A stretch of 59,005 bases of DNA from Sulfuricella sp035530375 (GTDB lineage: Bacteria > Pseudomonadota > Gammaproteobacteria > Burkholderiales > Sulfuricellaceae): contig DATKUY010000051.1 of NCBI GenBank assembly GCA_035530375.1, positions 1 to 59,005 on the forward strand. The letters are read 5' to 3'. Both the position numbers and the translations under genes were made by a program. Below are positions 17,213-25,583 of this stretch, piece by piece (positions within the stretch are counted from its first letter, which is position 1; every line of letters starts with the position of its first letter). A model generated the notes under the pieces. That model did no database searches and was not told where the DNA came from. It worked only from the letters and a program-made list of their open reading frames with translations.

Positions 17213-17863
17213 ATGGATTTAAATTTGATTATCGGAAATAAAAACTATTCTTCCTGGTCACTGCGGCCATGGTTCTATCTGAAATATCACGGCATTCCGT
17301 TCAATGAAATCAAAATCCCCTTGTATCGAGAAGACTCAAAGCAAAGGATTTTGTCATACTCCCACGCAGGTAAAGTACCAGTGCTGATTGATGGAGAAGA
17401 TCATATCTGGGATTCCTTGGCGATACTCGAATATCTTGCAGAACTCTATCCAGAAACACACGGCTGGCCAAATAAAATCAAAGAAAGATCACTGGCACGA
17501 TCCCTGTCTGCTGAAATGCATTCAGGATTCCAGGCGCTGCGAATGAATTGTGGAATGAATTGCCGCAGACCCATTAAGAGCAAGGAACTATCCGAAGAGG
17601 TGTTCAATGATATCGCCCGTATCAGGCAAATCTGGCAGGAATGCAGAACGCGCTTTGGCGGTGAGGGTTCATGGTTGTTAGGGCGTTTTAGCATTCTAGA
17701 TGCGATGTACGCGCCGGTTGCCTTGCGATTCCACACCTATCAACTAGCTGCGGGAGAAGTTGAACAGGACTATGTGAACACGGTACTTACTCATCCAGCA
17801 ATTCAGGAATGGATCGAAGCCGGTAAGCAAGAAACAGAGGTTATTCAGGCATTCGAGGATTGA
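17213..17863 (+). CDS. Glutathione S-transferase family protein
   Basis: 216 residues. The thioredoxin-like N-domain opens with LIIGNKNYSSWSLRPW, where the SSWS serine is the likely glutathione-activating residue. HAGKVPVLIDG (cis-Pro) and DSLAILEYLAE form the glutathione site. The helical C-domain holds RSLSAEMHSGFQALR and LGRFSILDAMYAPV. It resembles the GST group found widely in proteobacteria; substrate unknown. It is clearly lower in GC than its neighbours and sits alone between unrelated genes, suggesting acquisition. Confidence 0.92.
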   Translation: MDLNLIIGNKNYSSWSLRPWFYLKYHGIPFNEIKIPLYREDSKQRILSYSHAGKVPVLIDGEDHIWDSLAILEYLAELYPETHGWPNKIKERSLARSLSAEMHSGFQALRMNCGMNCRRPIKSKELSEEVFNDIARIRQIWQECRTRFGGEGSWLLGRFSILDAMYAPVALRFHTYQLAAGEVEQDYVNTVLTHPAIQEWIEAGKQETEVIQAFED

Positions 17864-17984
17864 AGTTGGCTTTACTTTTTGGCACGTGGGGGGTGCCAAT
17901 TTAATAGAATGACTTCTTCCCAGTGACCAGATTTATCCAAACCGGCGAGCCAACCCGAACACCGTTCTCCCGCCCTGAGCCGTC

Positions 17985-19070
17985 CTATTCCCCCATCGCC
18001 CTCAGTGCCGCCTCGCGGAAGCTGTCCATGCCGATATCCGGGAGATCGAGAATCAGCGCCTCGCCGAACTGGGCATAATGTTTTGCCGTGGATCGGTTGT
18101 AGGCGGGGTCGTAGTGTTTTACCAGCAGTTCCCCGACCAGTTCGTCCCAGGCATGGTTGCTGGAGAGTTCGCGCCATTTTTCGATCACGCTCTTGCTGTG
18201 GAGCGCGGTCAGGAGCCCGAGTTTTTCGTTGAGGTCTTCCGGGTTCTCGAGGAAGTGGCGGTATTCCTCCTTGAGCAGGGCGATGCGCTGTTCGTGCGCG
18301 ATCTTCACCCGGACGCAGCGCCCGCGCTGCCACATCTCCTCCATCAGCGCGTCGGGCGCACGGATATTGCCGATTTTCTTGCTTTCCGCTTCAACGTAGA
18401 CCGGCTGCTCCGGGTCGAATTTCTGCAGCGCTTCCCATAACCGGCTTTCGAACATTTTTTGCGACGGCTGCGGTGCGTCGGGCAGGCTGCCGAGGATGGA
18501 GCCGCGATGGGCAGCCAGCCCTTCCAGGTCCAGCACCTGCGCGCCCGATTCCTGGAGGGCGGCCAATAGCCGGCTTTTGCCCGAGCCGGTGGGGCCGCAG
18601 ACGACTCGGTAGTGGAAACGGCGGGGCAGGGTTTGCAGCGCCGTCAGTACGGTGGTGCGGTAGGCCTTGTAGCCGCCCTGCAATTGCTGGGCGCGCCAGC
18701 CGATCTGGTTGAGGATGTGGGCCATTGCGCCGCTACGGCTGCCGCCGCGCCAGCAGTAAACCAGCGGACGCCAGTTTTTCGGCTTGCCGGCAAAATGTTT
18801 TTCGATATGCTCGGCGATATTGCGCGCCACCAGCGCGGCGCCGATTTTCTTGGCGTCGAAGGCGGATACCTGTTTGTAAATGGTGCCGACCCGCGCCCGC
18901 TCTTCGTCGTTCAGAACCGGGAAATTCGTTGCGCCGGGGATGTGATCTTCGCGAAATTCGGAGGGCGAACGCACGTCGATGATGTCGTCAAATTCGGCCA
19001 ACTGTGCTAGGGTAAGGCCCTCGGCTGTGACGATGCGGCGCTCGCGTTCATGGCTATTTATGCATAACAT
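17985..19070 (-). CDS. mnmH: tRNA 2-selenouridine synthase
   Basis: 361 residues in two domains. The rhodanese domain (about 10-125) has the active loop YCWRGGSRS with Cys106. The ATPase-like domain has a P-loop GPTGSGKS (159-166). The enzyme replaces sulfur by selenium in 2-thiouridine at the wobble position of Lys, Glu and Gln tRNAs, using selenophosphate. It is divergent from selD, which makes that donor, with only 40 bp between the start codons; the pair forms a complete selenouridine pathway. The pairing supports both calls. Confidence 0.95.
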   Translation of the reverse strand: MLCINSHERERRIVTAEGLTLAQLAEFDDIIDVRSPSEFREDHIPGATNFPVLNDEERARVGTIYKQVSAFDAKKIGAALVARNIAEHIEKHFAGKPKNWRPLVYCWRGGSRSGAMAHILNQIGWRAQQLQGGYKAYRTTVLTALQTLPRRFHYRVVCGPTGSGKSRLLAALQESGAQVLDLEGLAAHRGSILGSLPDAPQPSQKMFESRLWEALQKFDPEQPVYVEAESKKIGNIRAPDALMEEMWQRGRCVRVKIAHEQRIALLKEEYRHFLENPEDLNEKLGLLTALHSKSVIEKWRELSSNHAWDELVGELLVKHYDPAYNRSTAKHYAQFGEALILDLPDIGMDSFREAALRAMGE

Positions 19071-19110
19071 TGTGCGGTCGGAAAAATTATTGGGTTCGGA
19101 CGATTATAGT

Positions 19111-20148
19111 ATGAATGTCAAGTTAACTGAGTTCTCCCATGGCGGGGGTTGCGGCTGTAAGATTTCTCCGTCGGTTTTGAGCGAAATTCTTTCCACCATG
19201 CCGGGCCGCATTATCCCGCCCGACCTGATGGTCGGGATCGAGTCCAGCGACGATGCCGCGGTGTATCGGTTGAACGCGGCCCAGGCCATCGTGGCGACCA
19301 CCGATTTTTTCATGCCGATCGTGGACGACCCTTTCGATTTCGGGCGCATCGCCGCTACCAATGCCATTTCCGATATTTATGCGATGGGCGCCCAGCCGAT
19401 CCTGGCGCTTGCCATTGTCGGCATGCCGATCGACAAGCTGCCGGTCGAGGCGATTCAGGGAATCCTCAAGGGCGGTGAATCGGTGTGTGCGGCAGCCGGC
19501 ATCCCGATCGGGGGCGGCCATTCGATTGATTCGGTCGAGCCGATTTACGGGCTGGTGGTGCTGGGCCTTGTCCACCCCGATCGCGTCAAGCGCAACGATG
19601 GCGCCAAGGCGGGCGATGCGCTGATTCTGGGCAAGGGGCTTGGCATCGGCGTGATGAGCGCGGCGCTGAAAAAGGGTTTGCTGTCCGAGGAGGGCTACCG
19701 CCAGATGGTGGACAGCACCACCCAGCTCAACACACCCGGTGCTGCGCTGGCGAATATGCCGGGAGTGCATGCCCTGACCGACGTGACCGGATTCGGGCTT
19801 CTCGGCCATCTGCTGGAAACTTGCAGCGGTTCGAAACTTGCAGCGGAAATCGAGTTCGACAGCCTGCCGTTGCTGCCGGTTGCGGTGGAGCTGGCGAAAC
19901 AGGGACATGCGCCCGGCGCGGCAGCGCGCAACTGGGCAAGTTATGGGCACAAAGTGGCTTTGCCGGCAGCCATGCCGGAATGGCAGAAAAACCTGCTGTG
20001 CGATCCGCAGACCAGCGGTGGGCTGCTGGTGGCGTGCGCCCAGAATGAAGTGGAGAGCGTGCTGGAAATTTTCAATCAGCAGGGCTTCGGCTTTGCAAGC
20101 GTGATCGGCAGCCTGCATGCCGGCGAGCCGATGGTTGTCGTCAAATAG
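19111..20148 (+). CDS. selD: Selenide, water dikinase (selenophosphate synthetase)
   Basis: 345 residues from the ATG at 19111; the open frame extends upstream antisense to mnmH but lacks similarity. The N-terminal loop SHGGGCGCK contains catalytic Cys14 and Lys17; the residue that can be selenocysteine is cysteine here, so no recoding is needed. AIR-synthase-type motifs follow: GIESSDDAAVYRL, ATNAISDIYAMGAQP, GGGHSIDS and DVTGFGLLGHL, with DPQTSGGLLVA near the end. It makes selenophosphate from selenide and ATP. The neighbour mnmH is the visible consumer; selA and selB are not in the window. Confidence 0.96.
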   Translation: MNVKLTEFSHGGGCGCKISPSVLSEILSTMPGRIIPPDLMVGIESSDDAAVYRLNAAQAIVATTDFFMPIVDDPFDFGRIAATNAISDIYAMGAQPILALAIVGMPIDKLPVEAIQGILKGGESVCAAAGIPIGGGHSIDSVEPIYGLVVLGLVHPDRVKRNDGAKAGDALILGKGLGIGVMSAALKKGLLSEEGYRQMVDSTTQLNTPGAALANMPGVHALTDVTGFGLLGHLLETCSGSKLAAEIEFDSLPLLPVAVELAKQGHAPGAAARNWASYGHKVALPAAMPEWQKNLLCDPQTSGGLLVACAQNEVESVLEIFNQQGFGFASVIGSLHAGEPMVVVK

Positions 20149-20175
20149 ATTAAAGTTGGCTCTGGATAATTTACG

Positions 20176-20859
20176 ATGAAGTTGCTGATTATTGAGGATG
20201 ATGTTGCGGCGGCGGGCTTGCTGAAACGCGGGCTGGAGGAATCCGGCTACGCTGTCGATCTGGCTCATGACGGCGAGCAGGGTTTGAAGCAGGCGCGATC
20301 CGGAGGCCACAGCCTGTGGGTGATCGATATCATGCTGCCCAAGCGCGATGGACTGTCCGTGCTGAAGGCGCTGCGGGACGAGGGCAATGGCACCCCGGCC
20401 CTGATTCTGAGCGCGCTCGGCAAGGTGGATGACCGGGTGGAGGGCTTGCGCGCCGGCGGCGACGATTACATGGTCAAGCCCTATGCCTTCGCCGAATTGC
20501 TGGCGCGCGTCGAGGCCTTGCTGCGGCGGTCGCGCAGTTTTGGCGGCGGCCCGGACACCCTGCTGGAATTCGCCGATCTGAAAATTGACCTGCTCAGCCG
20601 CACCGTCACCCGCGCAGGCCAGAAAATCGATTTGCAGCCGCGCGAATTCAGCCTGCTGGAATGCCTGATGCGCCATGCCGGGCAAGTGGTGACGCGCACC
20701 ATGCTGCTGGAGATCGTGTGGGAGTATTTCTTCGACCCGCAGACCAATGTGGTGGATGTGCACATCAGCCGGTTGCGCCAGAAAATCGACAAGTCTTTTT
20801 CTCCTCCCTTGCTGCACACCGTTCGCGGCGCAGGCTATGTCCTGCGCGTGGAGGCTTGA
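20176..20859 (+). CDS. Two-component response regulator, OmpR family
   Basis: 227 residues. Receiver domain (1-120) with acidic pair Glu7-Asp8-Asp9, phosphoacceptor Asp51 (VIDIMLPKRDG) and Lys101 (DDYMVKPYA). The winged-helix output domain (about 130-225) has LQPREFSLLECLMRH and VDVHISRLRQKID. The arrangement is like QseB/TctD-type regulators. Its stop overlaps the start of the histidine kinase gene by one base. Target genes are not evident. Confidence 0.94.
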   Translation: MKLLIIEDDVAAAGLLKRGLEESGYAVDLAHDGEQGLKQARSGGHSLWVIDIMLPKRDGLSVLKALRDEGNGTPALILSALGKVDDRVEGLRAGGDDYMVKPYAFAELLARVEALLRRSRSFGGGPDTLLEFADLKIDLLSRTVTRAGQKIDLQPREFSLLECLMRHAGQVVTRTMLLEIVWEYFFDPQTNVVDVHISRLRQKIDKSFSPPLLHTVRGAGYVLRVEA

Positions 20860-21689
20860 TGCTGGGCACGTGGATAGTGGCGGCTTTGCTGTTGGGGGCG
20901 TCCGGTGCGGCGATCGGATTCTGGTTGGCCCGGCGCCGCCAGCGCAGCCTGGAATCGCTGCGCAGCCGGCTGGTCGCCGTTACCCAGAGTTCCCGCCAGA
21001 CCGGCGACAACATCGCGCATGACTTGAGAACGCCGCTGACCCGTTTGCATGCCGATGTCGAGACGACGTTGCGGGTTGAAGACAGCGAAGCGCATCGCGC
21101 CACCCTGGAGCGCGTGCTGACGGAGATTCAGGGCATGCAGAACATCATCAGCGCCTTGCTGACCCTCGGGCAGGCCGAGGCCGGCGGAATGCCGGTGAAA
21201 AAGATGGTGGTGGACCTGTCGGTACTGCTTGAGGAAATTCTCGAGCTATATGGGCCATCCGCCGAGGAACGGCAACTCCGGCTCCAGGGCAGGGTCACCC
21301 CTCAAATTCTGGTGGAAGCGGATCGCCAGTTGCTGGCGCGGATTTTCAGCAACCTGTTGGACAACGCGCTCAAGTATGTCCCCGCAGACGGCCTGGTGGT
21401 ATTGTCGGCAACCGCCAAAGGCGGCGAGGTGGTGATTACGGTAGAGGATGATGGTCCGGGCATCCCGCTGGAGATGCGCGACAAAATCTTCCAGCGCTTT
21501 ACCCGTCTCGATTCCAGCCGAACGCTTTCCGGTGGGGCGGGCGGGTCTGGGCTCGGGCTTTCTCTGGTCAAAGCTTTTGCAAAGCTGCTTCAAGGCGATG
21601 TGCGCGCGGCGGAAAGCAGCCTGGGCGGGGCGGCGTTTATCGTGACGCTGCCAGCAGCGGCTGCAGGTGCGCCCAGACCCGCTCCATAA
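20859..21689 (+). CDS. Sensor histidine kinase without extracytoplasmic domain
   Basis: 276 residues from the ATG at 20859, coupled to the regulator (TGATG). One membrane segment (about 4-24) is followed directly by an HisKA dimerisation domain with phosphoacceptor His54 (NIAHDLRTPLTRL). The HATPase_c domain shows NLLDNALKY, EDDGPGIP and GSGLGLSLVKA. There is no periplasmic sensor and only a short remnant where HAMP would be, unlike typical partners of OmpR regulators (about 450 residues). Sensing may occur in the membrane or through a partner. The last 53 bases overlap the end of tesA on the other strand. Confidence 0.92.
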   Translation: MLGTWIVAALLLGASGAAIGFWLARRRQRSLESLRSRLVAVTQSSRQTGDNIAHDLRTPLTRLHADVETTLRVEDSEAHRATLERVLTEIQGMQNIISALLTLGQAEAGGMPVKKMVVDLSVLLEEILELYGPSAEERQLRLQGRVTPQILVEADRQLLARIFSNLLDNALKYVPADGLVVLSATAKGGEVVITVEDDGPGIPLEMRDKIFQRFTRLDSSRTLSGGAGGSGLGLSLVKAFAKLLQGDVRAAESSLGGAAFIVTLPAAAAGAPRPAP

Positions 21690-22248
21690 TCAGCGGCTGT
21701 GCGGCTGCGGTGGGGTGGAGGTCGTCGGCCTGGAACAGTTCGGGTCTGTCGGCAAAGCCTTCCAGCAGAAATGGCAGCAGCGGAATTTTATGGCGCTGCG
21801 CGAGCTGTTCGTACATTACCCCGAATCCGGTGGCATAAGCCGGACCATAGTTGGGGGGAAGGCGCATCCCGACCAGCAGCACGCGAGCTTTGCGGCTGCG
21901 GCAGGCCGTGATGATGGCGTCCAGATTGGCGCTTGCGGCTGCAAGCGGAAGCCCGCGCAAGCCGTCGTTTGCGCCCAGTTCCACAATCACCACCGACGGC
22001 TGATGCCCGGCCAGTGCCTGTTCGATGCGGTAGCGGCCCCCGCTGGTGGTTTCGCCGCTGATGCTGGCGTTGATTACGCGGTAGCCGGGATACTGCTGCC
22101 TGACCCGCCGATCGAGCAAGGCGACCCAGCCCTTGTCGGCGGGAATGCCATAGGCCGCGGAAAGGCTGTCGCCGAACACCAGTATCACCGGCGCGGCTTG
22201 CGCGGCGCAGGAAAACAGCAAAACCAGGACAAGCAATAATTTACGCAT
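21637..22248 (-). CDS. tesA: Arylesterase / acyl-CoA thioesterase I (SGNH hydrolase)
   Basis: 203 residues. A signal peptide (1-18, ending AQA) targets the periplasm. SGNH hydrolase blocks are visible: VFGDSLSAAYGI with Ser28, the glycine in SISGETTSGG, LGANDGL, and DDLHP with the catalytic Asp and His. TesA hydrolyses acyl-CoA, lysophospholipids and aryl esters. Its start codon overlaps that of ybbA on the opposite strand (CATG at 22246-22249), an arrangement also known from E. coli. Its end overlaps the histidine kinase gene by 53 bases. Confidence 0.94.
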   Translation of the reverse strand: MRKLLLVLVLLFSCAAQAAPVILVFGDSLSAAYGIPADKGWVALLDRRVRQQYPGYRVINASISGETTSGGRYRIEQALAGHQPSVVIVELGANDGLRGLPLAAASANLDAIITACRSRKARVLLVGMRLPPNYGPAYATGFGVMYEQLAQRHKIPLLPFLLEGFADRPELFQADDLHPTAAAQPLIMERVWAHLQPLLAASR

Positions 22249-22933
22249 GAATATTCCCTTTTCCCAGTCTATTGTGCAGGCAGTCGCGCTTACCAAGCAA
22301 GTGACGAGCGAGGGCGCGCCCCTGCTGATTCTCGACCGACTGGATTTTTCGGCATCGTCGGGGGAGTCGGTCGCGGTGCTGGGCGCCTCGGGCTCAGGCA
22401 AATCCACCCTGCTGGGCTTGCTGGCCGGCCTGGACGTGCCGAGCAGCGGCAAGGTTTTTCTCGATGGCGTCGATCTGTTTGCGCTTGATGAAGATGGGCG
22501 GGCAGCCTTGCGCGGCCGTCTGGTGGGTTTCGTGTTCCAGTCGTTTCAACTGCTGCCGGCGCTGACCGCGCTGGAAAACGTGATGCTGCCGCTGGAACTG
22601 GCGGGTATCGCCCATGCGCGCACCGAAGCGGCTGCCGAGCTGGAACGGGTGGGACTGACGCAACGGCTTTCCCATTACCCGCGCCAGCTTTCCGGCGGCG
22701 AGCAGCAGCGCGTGGCGATTGCCCGTGCTTTCGCCGCGAAACCCCGCTTGCTGCTGGCCGACGAGCCGACCGGTAATCTCGACAGCGCGACCGGCGCGCG
22801 CATCATTGACCTGCTTTTCCGGCTGAACGAGGAAAGCGGTACCACACTGATTATGGTCACCCATGACGACCAACTGGCGCAACGCTGCCGGCGGCGTTTG
22901 CATCTTGATCGCGGCGTGCTGGTTGGTGATTAA
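22247..22933 (+). CDS. ybbA: ABC transporter ATP-binding protein YbbA
   Basis: 228 residues, a LolD/MacB-type ATPase. Walker A GASGSGKS (46-53), Q-loop FVFQSFQLLP, signature LSGGEQQRVAIARA and Walker B LLLADEPTGNLDS are all present. It pairs with the permease YbbP downstream; the pair is divergent from tesA, as in E. coli, and is thought to act in export or turnover of envelope lipids or esters. The start at 22247 shares bases with the tesA start, so its ribosome site and promoter must lie inside tesA. Its stop codon is inside a palindromic element. Confidence 0.94.
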   Translation: MNIPFSQSIVQAVALTKQVTSEGAPLLILDRLDFSASSGESVAVLGASGSGKSTLLGLLAGLDVPSSGKVFLDGVDLFALDEDGRAALRGRLVGFVFQSFQLLPALTALENVMLPLELAGIAHARTEAAAELERVGLTQRLSHYPRQLSGGEQQRVAIARAFAAKPRLLLADEPTGNLDSATGARIIDLLFRLNEESGTTLIMVTHDDQLAQRCRRRLHLDRGVLVGD

Positions 22934-23055
22934 CCGCAGAGGCGCAAAGGCGCAAAGAAATCAACGTCAGGACAACGTTCATGTATTTACTCAAGAGAGT
23001 GGGTTGATCTTGATGGTTCATTGTCTTTTCTCTGCGCCTTTGCGCCTCTGCGGTT
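22932..23055. repeat. Palindromic element with 23-bp perfect inverted repeats
   Basis: The arms 22932-22954 and 23033-23055 are perfect reverse complements (starting AACCGCAGAGGCGCAAAGG) separated by 78 bases. The left arm includes the ybbA stop codon. A diverged single arm (AACCGCAAAGGCGCGAAG) is at about 54803-54820. It looks like a small non-coding mobile or dispersed element between two genes of an operon. Confidence 0.85.
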
Positions 23056-23071
23056 CAATAAGGTTTTTAAG

Positions 23072-25552
23072 ATGAACGGTTTTTTTCTGGCTCTGCGTAT
23101 GCTGCGCCGCGAGTGGCGCGGCGGCGAGCTGCGCGTGCTGGCTGCTGCATTGGTGATTGCAGTGGCGAGTGTGACTTCGGTCGGGTTTTTTACCGACCGG
23201 GTTGGCCGTGCACTGAAGCAGCAGGCGAATGTGCTATTGGGCGCGGACCTGGTGGTCGTCTCCGATCATCCGCTGGATGCGGCTATCGAACGCGAGGCCT
23301 TGCGGCGCGGCCTGAAAACGGCGCACACGTTGAGTTTTCCCAGCATGGTGCTGTATGGCGAGCATGCCCAACTGGCGGAGATCAAGGCGGTAAGCCGCAA
23401 CTATCCGCTACGCGGCGAGCTGCGGACGGCGATGCCAGATCGTGCCGGCGGCGCAATTCCGGAGCTTGGCACGGCATGGCTGGATGAACGCCTGTTCAGG
23501 CAGATGGGCGCCGGGCAGGGAGCGGCGATGGCGGTCGGGAATAGCCGTCTGGCGGCATCCGCCGTCTTGACCCAGGAGCCGGACCGGGTCGGCGTGATGT
23601 TCAATATCGCCCCGCGCCTGCTGATGAATCTCGATGACATTCCCGCAACCGGGCTGATCCGGGAAGGCAGCCGCGCTTCCTATCGCCTGCTGGTGGCGGG
23701 TGATGCGGGCAGGGTCGAGTCCTTCCGCCTTTGGACTGTGCCACGGCTGAAGCGCGGCGAGCGCCTCGAAAGCGTATCGGACGCCCGCCCGGAAATCCGT
23801 GCCGCGCTGGCACGGGCGGACCGTTTCCTCGGTCTGGCTGCGCTGGTCAGCATTGTCCTGGCGGCGGTGACGGTGGTGATGGCGACGCGCCGGTTCATGG
23901 CTCGTCATCTCGATAACTGCGCCGTGCTGCGCTGTCTGGGCGCCCGGCAGCGGCTGATTTCCCGTCTTTACCTGTATCAATTCCTGCTGCTCGGTCTGGC
24001 CGCCAGTCTGGTCGGTTGCCTGTTCGGCTATGCCGGGCAGATGGTGCTGGCACAGCGTCTGGGCAGCCTGCTTTCGACGGAACTGCCGCTGCCGTCGATG
24101 CTGCCCGTGGTTCAGGGGGTTCTGACCGGCATGGTGACGCTGCTGGGGTTTTCGTTGCCGTTCCTGCGGCAGTTGAAGGATGTGCCCGCGCTGCGCGTGC
24201 TGCGTCGCGAGGTGGGCACTCCCCGGCGTTTTGGCCTGCTCGGTTTTGCTTTGGGGCTGGCCGCGATTTCAGGGCTGGTGATGTGGCAATCCGGGGATGC
24301 CCGGCTGGGCGGCTATGTGCTGGTGGGCCTGGGTGCGGCCATCCTGGCTGCCGCGCTGCTGGCGCTGCTGCTGATCCGTGCGCTGTCCGGGATGCGCCGC
24401 CAGGTTGGCGCATCATGGCGCTACGGGCTGGCCAGCATTGCGCGGCGGGCGGGCAGCAGCGTGGCGCAGGTGACCGCCTTCAGCCTGGGAATGCTGGTGT
24501 TGCTGCTGCTCACCGTGGTGCGCGGCGACCTGATGCAAAGCTGGCAATCCACGCTGCCCGCCGATGCGCCGAATCGTTTCGTGATTAATATCCAGCCGGA
24601 CCAGCTTCAATCGCTGCATGATTTTTTCCGGAAAAATAATGTTGCGCCGCCCAGGCTTTACCCGATGGTGCGCGGTCGGCTGCTGGCGATCAACGGCAAG
24701 CCGGTTGCCGCTTCGGACTATCCCGATGAACATGCGCAACGGCTGGTGGAACGGGAATTCAATCTTTCCTGGGCGAACCGTCTGCCCGATGGCAACCAGC
24801 TTGTCGCAGGAAAGTGGTGGGCGGGCGATGAGCCGGGCGCGGCCCGATTATCGGTCGAGGAGGGTATCGCCAGAACGCTGGGCATCAAGCTGGGCGATGA
24901 CCTGAGCTATGGCGTCGGCGGAGCGGTGTTCAGCGCAAAGGTGGCAAATTTGCGCAAGGTCGACTGGGACTCGTTTCGCGTCAATTTTTTCGTGATCGCC
25001 TCGCCCGGCCTGCTGGAGAATTTTCCCGCCAGTTATATCACCAGCTTTCATCTTTCCGCCGGGCAGGAAGCGCTGCTCGATGACATGATCCGGGCCTTCC
25101 CGAACCTGACGGTGATCGATGTGGCAGCGGTGATGGATGAGGTGCGATCCATCATGGAGCGGGTTGCCGGCGCAGTGGAATTCGTGTTCATGTTCACCTG
25201 GCTGATGGGGTTCACGGTGCTGTATGCCGCGATTGCGGCCACCCGCGATGAACGGGTTTACGAGGTGGCGATATTACGCACGCTGGGTGCGAGCCGGAAG
25301 CAGTTGCTGTTCGCCCTGTTCGCCGAGTTTGCCGGGATTGGCATGTTGGCCGGCCTGGTCGCGGCGCTGGGCGCGGGCGGAACGGGTTATGTCCTGAGCA
25401 CGAAAATCCTGACCTTGCCCTATGCGTTCAATTTCTGGCTGTTGCCGGCCGGGATGCTGGCCGGGGCGGCTGCAATCGGTCTCGCGGGCGTGGCCGGTTG
25501 CTACGGCGTGCTGAACCAGCCGCCTTTGCAGACGATCAGGGATTACGGCTAG
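23072..25552 (+). CDS. ybbP: ABC transporter permease YbbP (FtsX family)
   Basis: 826 residues from the ATG at 23072. One membrane helix near the start (LAAALVIAVASVTSV) is followed by a large periplasmic domain, three helices around 270-370 with the FtsX signature, further helices, a second periplasmic domain (about 500-690) and a final FtsX block (about 700-826; TRDERVYEVAILRTLGASRKQLL). The two-FtsX architecture and length match YbbP of E. coli. It works with YbbA and probably with TesA. A 138-base palindromic insertion separates it from ybbA, which is unusual for the operon. Confidence 0.93.
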   Translation: MNGFFLALRMLRREWRGGELRVLAAALVIAVASVTSVGFFTDRVGRALKQQANVLLGADLVVVSDHPLDAAIEREALRRGLKTAHTLSFPSMVLYGEHAQLAEIKAVSRNYPLRGELRTAMPDRAGGAIPELGTAWLDERLFRQMGAGQGAAMAVGNSRLAASAVLTQEPDRVGVMFNIAPRLLMNLDDIPATGLIREGSRASYRLLVAGDAGRVESFRLWTVPRLKRGERLESVSDARPEIRAALARADRFLGLAALVSIVLAAVTVVMATRRFMARHLDNCAVLRCLGARQRLISRLYLYQFLLLGLAASLVGCLFGYAGQMVLAQRLGSLLSTELPLPSMLPVVQGVLTGMVTLLGFSLPFLRQLKDVPALRVLRREVGTPRRFGLLGFALGLAAISGLVMWQSGDARLGGYVLVGLGAAILAAALLALLLIRALSGMRRQVGASWRYGLASIARRAGSSVAQVTAFSLGMLVLLLLTVVRGDLMQSWQSTLPADAPNRFVINIQPDQLQSLHDFFRKNNVAPPRLYPMVRGRLLAINGKPVAASDYPDEHAQRLVEREFNLSWANRLPDGNQLVAGKWWAGDEPGAARLSVEEGIARTLGIKLGDDLSYGVGGAVFSAKVANLRKVDWDSFRVNFFVIASPGLLENFPASYITSFHLSAGQEALLDDMIRAFPNLTVIDVAAVMDEVRSIMERVAGAVEFVFMFTWLMGFTVLYAAIAATRDERVYEVAILRTLGASRKQLLFALFAEFAGIGMLAGLVAALGAGGTGYVLSTKILTLPYAFNFWLLPAGMLAGAAAIGLAGVAGCYGVLNQPPLQTIRDYG

Positions 25553-25583
25553 AATCCCCTCTTTCACTTTCGCAGGATCGATC

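Noticed and set aside
19103..19130. TTGACA and TATAAT on the minus strand before mnmH
   Set aside because: The two boxes are only about 7 bp apart, so they cannot form one sigma-70 promoter.
19123..20817. 564-residue open frame on the minus strand opposite selD and the response regulator
   Set aside because: It is the antisense shadow of two well-supported genes, rich in His, Gln and Arg, and has no recognisable family.
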